NCBI GenBank assembly: GCA_965248955.1
Contig: OZ252212.1
Coordinates: forward strand, 1,240,001 to 1,304,000
Reading direction: 5' to 3'
Length of the DNA stretch: 64,000 nucleotides
Source of the DNA: DAOUJH01 sp965248955
GTDB taxonomy: Bacteria; Chloroflexota; Dehalococcoidia; Lucifugimonadales; QGNO01
Shown here in pieces: positions 7,655 to 15,166 of this stretch. The translations under genes were made by a program, and so were the position numbers. Within the stretch, counting starts at the first letter, position 1. Every line of letters starts with the position of its first letter. The notes beneath the pieces are model-generated. The model saw only the letters and a program-made list of their open reading frames with translations. It made no database searches and was not told the origin of the DNA.

Positions 7655-10600
7655 ATGTCTAATCGGTCCTATAAAGCATTACTTTGGGTAGCGGTCGTCG
7701 GTGCTCTGCTGGCGATCCTGATATTCCCCATAACCTTATCTGCACAGCAAGTCCCAGGGACTACCGACACCATTGAGTATCCTGAGAATGGCACGGATCC
7801 GGTGCGGACCTTCGAGTCTGACGACCCCGAAGGGGCCGACATCATCTGGGCGGTAAGAGGAGTCGACGCCGCCGATTTCACCATCGACAGCAGCGGCGTG
7901 CTTACCTTCAATAAGTCGCCCGACTACGAGGCCCCGACGGACAGAGCGCAAGCTCTCCTCGCTGTGGACCTGAATGGTAACAGCGTCCTGACTGACCCTG
8001 GTGAGACTCTTGCAGCAGTCACCGGCGGCGACAACAATTACCAGATAACGGTGAGCGCCACCGAGACCTGGGACGGAGTGGACGAAACGCTCCCCGCCAA
8101 GAGGACAGACATAGGCCTCACAGTGGAAGTGCAAAACGAGGATGACACCGGTGATCTGAGCCTGCGCTGGCTGCAGCCTGAGGTTGGCAGGCCGATAAGA
8201 GCCGACCTGACCGACCCGGATACGGAAACCACTCCGGCCGGTACTATCGACACTACCAGCACAGGCCTTGGTTGGGCGTGGTCCATCTCCAAGGTTGCCG
8301 ACTCCGAGGTGGGCACCGAGTTCCATTGGAACCCATTGACCGGTAACGGTGCAGATACAGCGATTTATACTCCGCAGCTGGTGGACGTGGGCAATTACCT
8401 GCGGGTCGTGGTTAAATATACGGATCCACAATCCTCCACTACCGTCAGGGAACTGCGGTTCAAGTCTGTAGAACCTGTGCGGGCCGCGCCGTCTCTCAAC
8501 GCCAACGGCTCCCCGGACTTCGGCCAGGAAACGGACGCCATAACGGTGTCCGAGAGCCTTGCCGTGGGCTCCGAAGTGGGCAGCACGGCTCAAGCTACTG
8601 ATCCCGACCCGGAGGATGTACTGACCTACGAGCTGGACGACGACGCTGATCCCACCACTGCCCCTGCCAACGATGCCCTGTTCTTCAACATTGACAAGAC
8701 GGGAGGACCGATCACGCTGGCCAGTAAGCTGGACGCCGACGCACAACATGACACTAACGGTGACAATAGCATAGACAGTAGCGACGCATTGGCTGGAACG
8801 TACACGGTAATTGTGAGGGTCACCGACCCCTCCGGAGATAGCGACGACCTCACGGTCACCATCACCGCGGGGCTCGCCAACGAGGCGCCGAGCATAGCGG
8901 GACGGGCCGAGCTCACGGTCTATGAAGACGACGGTTACAATGAATTCAACACCGACCCTTCTGGCAGCGCCACGGTGCCGAGCCAGTACGAAGCTACTCA
9001 AGAAGACGACAGAGACTCCATTGCTAGCTGGGCCCTGGAGGGCGACGACGCGGACGCCTTCGATCTCGGCGGGCCGCTCGAGCCGCGCTACCTGAACTTC
9101 AAGTCTATGCCGGACTTCGAGAATCCGACCGACGCGAACAAGGACAACGTCTACGAGGTGACCATTGTCGCCACGGACACCGTCGAGTCCCCGGACGCCG
9201 GCGTGGGCAAGACAAACGTATGGGTAATCGTCGAAAACGTTGAGGAAGCAGGGAGTGTGGTGTTTGTAGAGGGAGAGACGGCCTACCTCAATGAGGAGCT
9301 GGTGGCCGAGGTGCAGGACGCGGACGACCACGGCGGCGACCTGGGCGAGCCCTACCAGGGCGTCCACGTCGTCAGCTGGCAGTGGTCCAGGTCACTAACT
9401 GGGGCGACATTTACAAACATAGTCGGCGAAACCACAAACAGGTACACTCCCACGGCGGAAGACAGGGGTTACTTCCTGCAGGTAACGGCGACGTACACCG
9501 ACCCGTTCAGTGCAGCTGATATTCTAACCACGCAAGACGACGAGCGCGTTGGTGTCAGCGCTACCCCCGTCCCCACCGACTCCCTGAGGGTGGTGTCGGT
9601 GACAACGGACAAAGCGGTTAGGCTTGCTCCTGGCCTGGCCAGCGCCCCCATGTTCTCCGGCGTAGACAGCAGCGGCGCGGTGACCAGGAACGTGGCCGAG
9701 AACACCGGCCCCGGCGGAAACGTCGGCGCTCCGGTGGCGGCCACCGGGCCTGGAACTTTGACCTACGAACTGGAGGGGACCGACGCACAGTACTTCAACA
9801 TTGGCAGCAATGGTCAGATTACGGTGGGCGGCGACGACCCAGGGACTGGTAGCGTCACTGAAGCGGGCGCCGACCCCTTGCTGGACTTTGACGACGACAG
9901 CAAGAAGCAGAGCTTCAGCGTCGTTGTCAAGGCCACGGGCTCGGATAGCCAGACCGCTACGGTCACCGTGAACATCGTGGTGACCGACATCAACGAGCCG
10001 CCCCTGGTGAAGGAAGGCGACGTCAACATAGCTAACCAAGCTACGTTGACGGAGAACTACCCCGAGGTCAAGGACAACGCGCCGAATACCGATGCGGTAG
10101 CCACCTACGTGGGGAGCGACCCGGAGGGTCAGCCCATCATATGGGACATGAGAGGCGCAGACGCCTCCTTCTTCACCATCACCGGCGGCGTGCTCAAGTT
10201 CAAGACACCGCCCGATGCCGAGAACCCGAGATCCCGGTCGGGCGACAACACGGCTACGCCCGCTGCCCTGGGTACGCCTGACGAGGCGGCTGATAACATA
10301 TACAGCGTACAGGTGAGGGCCATTGCCACTAGGGTATCAGGCGACACCGGACCGGCTCAGACGGTGGAGTTCATTGTGAACGTCACCGTTGACCCTGTGG
10401 ACGAGAAAGGGACGTTACTCCTGACACGACTGCAGCCTGAGGCCGATGACAGTGATAGCAGTAATAGTGACACTGATTACAACATTCCTAATGCCACTAG
10501 GGCGATAGGGGTTATAGTGACCGACCCGGACGGCCCCGCTGCCATAACTCCCACCGTGAAGTGGGAAGTCTCTGAAGTCGTGGAGAGCGCCCTGGATCTT

Positions 10601-12787
10601 GAAGACGATAACCATTGGGGTGACCCGGCTGATGGGCCCATCGCCACCGCCACCTTTACTCCGAAGGATGGCGACGTGGGCAAGTTCCTGCGGGTAACGG
10701 TGACTTACGCTGACAGCGACACCTTTTTGGCAACCGACACAGTACAGGTGATGTCGCTGTACAAGGTGCAGGCGGAGGAGGGCGGATATGCCAACGGGTC
10801 TCCTGACTTTATAGACGATGAGGTCACCATAACTGTGGCCGAGAGCCTTACCGTGGACTCCGACGTGGGCAGCGCGGTTGGGGTCCGGACAGGAGGGACC
10901 ACCGCAAAGGACAGACTGACCTACTCACTAGTAGCGGACGGGACCCACACCGCCGATATTGGTTACTTCAACATTAACCAGGCGACGGGACAGATCACGC
11001 TGGCAGGGGAGCTGGACGCTGACGCACAACGTGACAGTGACGCAGACGGTGACATAGACAGTGACGACCTAGCGGCTGGAGAGTACAAGGTAAACGTCAT
11101 GGCCACCGACCCCAGCGGCCTCTCCGACATTGTCGCTGTGGTCATCACGGCCAGCAAAGTAAACGACATCCCGGTATTGGGTGGGACTGGACGGCCGGAG
11201 CTGACCATCGAGGAGAACAGAGATGGGCATACGGGAGTAGACAATCCGTCAGATCAGGTGTTTGATGGAAACGTAGCAAGCGCAGCCCCAACCGTAAACG
11301 TTTACACGGTGACTGATGACGACGGTAGTCATGCAAGCATCGCAACCTGGAGATTGGAGGGAGCCGACGCGGGCGACTTACAGCTCGTTAGCACCGGAGG
11401 ACGCACCCTTATCTTCAAGAATGCGCCGGACTATGAAAACCCGGCCGACGCCGACGGGGACAACGTGTACAAGGTGACGATTGTGGCCATCGACAACGAC
11501 GACGGCCGCGCCGAGTTCGATGTGTCCATAGCCGTCAGCAACGCCAATGAGGGCGGTGAGGTAACGCTGCTCGACGCCAACGGCAACGAGGTGGTGCAGC
11601 CCCATGCCCATGGCGAGATAACCGCCGAGCTGACCGACCAGGACGGCGGCGTTAGCGGTGTGACCTGGGCGTGGACAAAGAACGCCACCAACAATACGGG
11701 CGATACTTTTGCTGCCATAACCGATGCCGACGGCATCGCCATCATCAGCGCCAGCTACACGCCGACCAACGACGACACGGGCGATTTCCTGAGGGTGACG
11801 GCGACCTACAGAGACCTGTTGAGCAGTGCTGCTGGAGACCGCACGGCGGTGGTTACAACCACTTATTCGGTCCTGGAAGGGGCAGCATTGGGACAGGCGC
11901 CTGAGTTCGTTTCGGGTGGTAACGACGTAACGTCCGTTGAAGTTGAAGTGGCTGAGAACTCGCCTTCGAGTGCTTACGTGGGCGCGCCGCTCCTCGCGGC
12001 GACCGACCCGGACGGCGGCAGCGCCGGGCTCGTCTACACGCTGGAGGACGTAGAGGATGGCGACGATGCGAAGTACTTCGCGTTACTCCAACGGGGCAGC
12101 GTAAACACCCGTCAGTTGGTGGTTGCGCAGCCAATCGTAGATGGTACATTGTATTACCCAGTGGAGTTGGACAGCGAAGACAGCGATAAGAATTCGTTCA
12201 CTGTGGTGCTCGAGGCCAGCGACGGGCAGCTGTCTGACACCCTAACCGTGACCATCACGGTGACGGACAGGAACGAGGCTCCGTCGGTGCCGGCAGAAGC
12301 TGAGGAAGGCGCCATTACGACGCCGACCAACAACGCGCCTGCGTTCCCGGACACGGAGACCGGCATGCGAAGTGTGGATGAGGGTACGGGGGCCGGTGTG
12401 GACATTGGAGACCCGGTTGCGGCCACGGACGCCGACGACGACACGCTGACCTACGAGCTGAGCGACACGGTTGCCGACTCAGGCGACGCGGCTACCTTCA
12501 GCATCGACGCCGCCACCGGCCAGCTGTCGACGGCGGACGTAGTTCCGGATGTCGCCACCAAGGAGACGTATGCCGTCACGGTAACCGCCGATGACGGAAC
12601 GGACACCGTCAGCGTCGACGTGACCATCACGGTGACCGCGGTGGTTGACACCGGCTACGACGCCAACGGCGACGGGATTATAGACGGCGATGAGGTCATC
12701 CAAGCCGTAAGGGACTATTTTGCCGGCATCATTACCGGACCTGAGGTGATAGAGGTCGTTAGGCTCTACTTCGAAGGCAGGTCCTAG
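7655..12787 (+). CDS. Giant secreted surface protein: cadherin-like and Ig-like repeats with dockerin-like C-terminus
   Basis: The protein has 1710 residues from ATG 7655, behind GTGAGGAG. Residues 1-30 form a Sec signal peptide (KALLWVAVVGALLAILIFPI, then LSAQQ). The rest is four copies of a three-domain unit. A is cadherin-like (W-x-x-x-G-x-D-A-x-x-F, then L-x-F-K-x-x-P-D-x-E-N-P). B is an Ig-like sandwich ending Y-T-P-x-x-x-D-x-G-x-x-L-R-V. C is cadherin-like (V-G-x-P-V-x-A-T-D-P-D...L-T-Y-x-L, then D-x-x-T-G-Q-I). Approximate starts are A 31, 415, 787, 1180; B 165, 532, 916, 1298; C 285, 664, 1047, 1415; an extra C is at 1560. Residues 1667-1709 form a dockerin-like end: the loop DANGDGIIDGDEV, a helix, then ITGPEVIEVVRLYFEG. 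There is no sortase motif or transmembrane anchor. It is probably calcium-stabilised and takes part in adhesion or cell-surface assembly. Confidence 0.9.
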   Translation: MSNRSYKALLWVAVVGALLAILIFPITLSAQQVPGTTDTIEYPENGTDPVRTFESDDPEGADIIWAVRGVDAADFTIDSSGVLTFNKSPDYEAPTDRAQALLAVDLNGNSVLTDPGETLAAVTGGDNNYQITVSATETWDGVDETLPAKRTDIGLTVEVQNEDDTGDLSLRWLQPEVGRPIRADLTDPDTETTPAGTIDTTSTGLGWAWSISKVADSEVGTEFHWNPLTGNGADTAIYTPQLVDVGNYLRVVVKYTDPQSSTTVRELRFKSVEPVRAAPSLNANGSPDFGQETDAITVSESLAVGSEVGSTAQATDPDPEDVLTYELDDDADPTTAPANDALFFNIDKTGGPITLASKLDADAQHDTNGDNSIDSSDALAGTYTVIVRVTDPSGDSDDLTVTITAGLANEAPSIAGRAELTVYEDDGYNEFNTDPSGSATVPSQYEATQEDDRDSIASWALEGDDADAFDLGGPLEPRYLNFKSMPDFENPTDANKDNVYEVTIVATDTVESPDAGVGKTNVWVIVENVEEAGSVVFVEGETAYLNEELVAEVQDADDHGGDLGEPYQGVHVVSWQWSRSLTGATFTNIVGETTNRYTPTAEDRGYFLQVTATYTDPFSAADILTTQDDERVGVSATPVPTDSLRVVSVTTDKAVRLAPGLASAPMFSGVDSSGAVTRNVAENTGPGGNVGAPVAATGPGTLTYELEGTDAQYFNIGSNGQITVGGDDPGTGSVTEAGADPLLDFDDDSKKQSFSVVVKATGSDSQTATVTVNIVVTDINEPPLVKEGDVNIANQATLTENYPEVKDNAPNTDAVATYVGSDPEGQPIIWDMRGADASFFTITGGVLKFKTPPDAENPRSRSGDNTATPAALGTPDEAADNIYSVQVRAIATRVSGDTGPAQTVEFIVNVTVDPVDEKGTLLLTRLQPEADDSDSSNSDTDYNIPNATRAIGVIVTDPDGPAAITPTVKWEVSEVVESALDLEDDNHWGDPADGPIATATFTPKDGDVGKFLRVTVTYADSDTFLATDTVQVMSLYKVQAEEGGYANGSPDFIDDEVTITVAESLTVDSDVGSAVGVRTGGTTAKDRLTYSLVADGTHTADIGYFNINQATGQITLAGELDADAQRDSDADGDIDSDDLAAGEYKVNVMATDPSGLSDIVAVVITASKVNDIPVLGGTGRPELTIEENRDGHTGVDNPSDQVFDGNVASAAPTVNVYTVTDDDGSHASIATWRLEGADAGDLQLVSTGGRTLIFKNAPDYENPADADGDNVYKVTIVAIDNDDGRAEFDVSIAVSNANEGGEVTLLDANGNEVVQPHAHGEITAELTDQDGGVSGVTWAWTKNATNNTGDTFAAITDADGIAIISASYTPTNDDTGDFLRVTATYRDLLSSAAGDRTAVVTTTYSVLEGAALGQAPEFVSGGNDVTSVEVEVAENSPSSAYVGAPLLAATDPDGGSAGLVYTLEDVEDGDDAKYFALLQRGSVNTRQLVVAQPIVDGTLYYPVELDSEDSDKNSFTVVLEASDGQLSDTLTVTITVTDRNEAPSVPAEAEEGAITTPTNNAPAFPDTETGMRSVDEGTGAGVDIGDPVAATDADDDTLTYELSDTVADSGDAATFSIDAATGQLSTADVVPDVATKETYAVTVTADDGTDTVSVDVTITVTAVVDTGYDANGDGIIDGDEVIQAVRDYFAGIITGPEVIEVVRLYFEGRS

Positions 12788-12797
12788 GACAATTTCA

Positions 12798-12835
12798 CTG
12801 ACAGGTCCAGCTATGCAATGAGCTGGGCCTGTCAG
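12798..12835 (+). terminator. Hairpin after giant surface protein gene
   Basis: CTGACAGGTCCAGCT (12798-12812) pairs with AGCTGGGCCTGTCAG (12821-12835) over 15 positions with one G-T pair and an 8-nt loop. It begins 10 bases after the stop codon. No T-run follows, so it may act as a transcript-end stabiliser or an imperfect terminator. Confidence 0.55.
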
Positions 12836-12929
12836 CAATGAAGGTCATCATTTGTTTGGATGGCTTTTGATGAGAAAGTGACCGTTTGTGAGCCAGTAAA
12901 GCAGACGGAATCGATAAGGAGAAGAAGAC

Positions 12930-15050
12930 TTGATCAAAAGAGCAGTGCCGCATTTGGTGTTTGCCGCGGTTGTGGTGGGTCTGGTGGGCCTGATTTCAGT
13001 GGCCGCGCAGACGGGAGGTGTTAGCAGGTCGTTGCCTTCGGGTTCGGTTTCCGCAAGTGATGAGGTTGAAGTAACGATCAACAACGTCGGTCTTGCTGAC
13101 GGATTTGGGACAGTGGTGGAAACGCTGCCCGCTGGATTCGCATATGTAGACGGGTCTGCTGCCAGCACTAATCCCGGTGCGACCGTAGGCGCTGAAGTCT
13201 CCGGCCAGGTCGTCTCCATCACTGTGGTGGGGGTGGACACGCTCACGTACAGGGTTACAGTTGGCTCAGGCGTGGCGAATGGTCAGTACACCTTCTCCGG
13301 CGTTTTGCAGAAGCTGAGCGGCGATGACGATATTCCCGATACCAGCGTAACGGTGGCTGCTGGCGCTACCACCACGCCCACCCCGACAGGCGTTAGCAGA
13401 TCGTTGCCTGCGGGTTCGGTGGCCCGGGGTGATGAGGTTGAAGTAACGATCAACAACGTCGGTCTTGCTGACGGATTTGGGACAGTGGTGGAAACGCTGC
13501 CCGCTGGATTCGCATATGTAGACGGGTCTGCTGCCAGCACTAATCCCGGTGCGACCGTAGGCGCTGAAGTCTCCGGCCAGGTCGTCTCCATCACTGTGGT
13601 GGGGGTGGACACGCTCACGTACAGGGTTACAGTTGGCTCAGGCGTGGCGAATGGTCAGTACACCTTCTCCGGCGTTTTGCAGAAGCTGAGCGGCGATGAC
13701 GATATTCCCGATACCAGCGTAACGCTAGGCGTTAGCAGGTCGTTGCCTGCGGGTTCGGTGGCCCCAGGTAGTGGGGTTACAGTAACGATCAACAACATAG
13801 GTCTTGCTGACGGATTTGGGACAGTGGTGGAAATGCTGCCCGCTGGATTCGCATATGTAGACGGGTCTGCTGCCAGCACTACTCCCAATGCGACCGTAGA
13901 CGCTATAGTCTCCGGCCAGGTCGTCTCCATCACTGTGGTGGGGGTGGACACGCTCACGTACAGGGTTACAGTTGGCTCAGGCGTGGCGAATGGTCAGTAC
14001 ACCTTCTCCGGCGTTTTGCAGAAGCTGAGCGGCGATGGCAATATTCCCGCTTCCACCATAAGAGTCACGGGTACCACGCCCCCGCCGGATACGGGGCCGG
14101 GGCCGGGGTCGGGACCGTCAGATCCTGTTATCAACCAGCGGCCTACCTTCACCGAGGGCGACAGCGCGACCCGATCGGTACCGGAGTACTCGCCTGCAGG
14201 GACCAACGTGGGTGAGCCGGTAACGGCTACCGACCCTGAGGGGAGCGCCCTTACTTACGCGCTCGGTGGCGCCGATGCCGGCTTGTTCGAGGTCGATAGC
14301 TCCACGGGCCAGATCACCGTCGGCGACGATACGACCTTGGACTTCAAGACCACGGCGTCATATTCGGTCAGAGTTGACGCGAGGGACCCGTCTGGTGGAC
14401 GGGACGATATCGCTGTCACCATCTCCGTAACCAACGTAGACGAGCCGGGAACGCTAAGCATATCGTCAACGGAGCCTGCGTTTGGCACGGAGCTGACGGC
14501 CACCCTGACCGACCTGGACGGTGGTATCACCGATGTAAGCTGGCAGTGGCAGTGGTCTTCCGACGGGGCTTCGTGGTTTGATATCCCTGGTGCAATGGAT
14601 GCGAGCTACACTCCATCGCACAGTGACGGTGGCCTAATGCTCCGAGCCACGGCAACCTATAGCGATGCGGTTGGAGAAGCTCCGCCGTTGGAAAGCGAAG
14701 CGACGCAGGCTCTGCCAATGGCGCCAACGCCCACACCGACGCAGGTACCGCCGACGGCTACACCTACAGCGGTTCCACCGACGGCAACGCCTACAGCGGT
14801 TCCACCGACGGCAACGCCTACAGCGGTTCCACCGACGGCAACGCCTACAGCGGTTCCACCGATGGCAACGCCTACAGCGGTTCCGCCGGCACCTACGCCT
14901 ACACCGGTTCCGCCGGCGCCTACGCCTACACCGGTTCCGCCCGAAGAAGAAGGCGGATTCCCGGGATGGTTGGTCGTGGTCATCGTCATCGGAGTAGCGG
15001 CCATAGTCGCAGCTGGTGTCCTCATCGTTAGGAATAGGCAGCAGCGGTAA
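12930..15050 (+). CDS. Membrane-anchored surface protein with three near-identical repeats, cadherin and Ig-like domains, and Pro/Thr stalk
   Basis: The protein has 706 residues and starts at TTG 12930 behind AAGGAG. A signal peptide (VFAAVVVGLVGLISVAAQ) leads to three copies of a 113-residue module of DUF11-like character, each opening GVSRSLPAGSV or a variant and containing VETLPAGFAYVDGSAAS and DTLTYRVTVGSGVANGQYTF. They are encoded by 339-bp direct repeats starting at 13017, 13389 and 13728. A cadherin-like domain follows at about residues 405-505 (VGEPVTATDPEGSALTYALG), then an Ig-like domain with SWQWQWSSDG. A Pro/Thr/Ala/Val stalk comes next (tandem P-T-A-T-P-T-A-V-P), then one transmembrane helix (GWLVVVIVIGVAAIVAAGVL) and the tail RNRQQR. 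The cadherin and Ig-like domains match types C and B of the neighbouring giant protein. A structural or adhesive partner role is inferred. Confidence 0.9.
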   Translation: MIKRAVPHLVFAAVVVGLVGLISVAAQTGGVSRSLPSGSVSASDEVEVTINNVGLADGFGTVVETLPAGFAYVDGSAASTNPGATVGAEVSGQVVSITVVGVDTLTYRVTVGSGVANGQYTFSGVLQKLSGDDDIPDTSVTVAAGATTTPTPTGVSRSLPAGSVARGDEVEVTINNVGLADGFGTVVETLPAGFAYVDGSAASTNPGATVGAEVSGQVVSITVVGVDTLTYRVTVGSGVANGQYTFSGVLQKLSGDDDIPDTSVTLGVSRSLPAGSVAPGSGVTVTINNIGLADGFGTVVEMLPAGFAYVDGSAASTTPNATVDAIVSGQVVSITVVGVDTLTYRVTVGSGVANGQYTFSGVLQKLSGDGNIPASTIRVTGTTPPPDTGPGPGSGPSDPVINQRPTFTEGDSATRSVPEYSPAGTNVGEPVTATDPEGSALTYALGGADAGLFEVDSSTGQITVGDDTTLDFKTTASYSVRVDARDPSGGRDDIAVTISVTNVDEPGTLSISSTEPAFGTELTATLTDLDGGITDVSWQWQWSSDGASWFDIPGAMDASYTPSHSDGGLMLRATATYSDAVGEAPPLESEATQALPMAPTPTPTQVPPTATPTAVPPTATPTAVPPTATPTAVPPTATPTAVPPMATPTAVPPAPTPTPVPPAPTPTPVPPEEEGGFPGWLVVVIVIGVAAIVAAGVLIVRNRQQR
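13017..14066 (+). repeat. Three 339-bp direct repeats within coding sequence
   Basis: Units begin at 13017, 13389 and 13728, each at a GG(T/C)GTTAGCAG sequence. Units 1 and 2 are almost identical at the DNA level and are separated by a 33-bp linker coding for a short Thr/Pro/Ala segment. Units 2 and 3 abut, and unit 3 has more substitutions. The near-identity points to recent duplication or ongoing gene conversion. Confidence 0.9.
14754..14944 (+). repeat. 27-bp tandem repeat coding for Pro/Thr stalk
   Basis: A 27-bp unit (ACGGCAACGCCTACAGCGGT plus TCCACCG) repeats about five times and then degenerates into a CCGGCGCCTACGCCTACACC variant. It encodes a flexible P-T-A-T-P-T-A-V-P stalk before the membrane anchor. 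Copy number is probably variable. Confidence 0.85.
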
Positions 15051-15087
15051 GCTTCGATCAGAAACCAGGCAGTAATAAGACGTTTGG

Positions 15088-15122
15088 GATAGGGGGCCAC
15101 GAAAGGCCCCCTATCTCTTTTC
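15088..15122 (+). terminator. Rho-independent terminator
   Basis: GATAGGGGGCC (15088-15098) and GGCCCCCTATC (15105-15115) form an 11-bp stem with the loop ACGAAA, followed by TCTTTTCT. It ends the transcript of the surface protein gene. Confidence 0.88.
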
Positions 15123-15166
15123 TATTGGCCAGAGACTTGAATCGGCGCATACGTCGCTGAGCAACT

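Noticed and set aside
7736..9367. A 543-codon minus-strand open frame inside the giant surface protein gene
   Set aside because: It mirrors the codon bias of the plus-strand gene and contains no domain. The plus strand has clear cadherin repeats.
14754..14944. CRISPR-like periodic repeat
   Set aside because: The 27-bp units are in frame, without spacers, and encode the Pro/Thr stalk.
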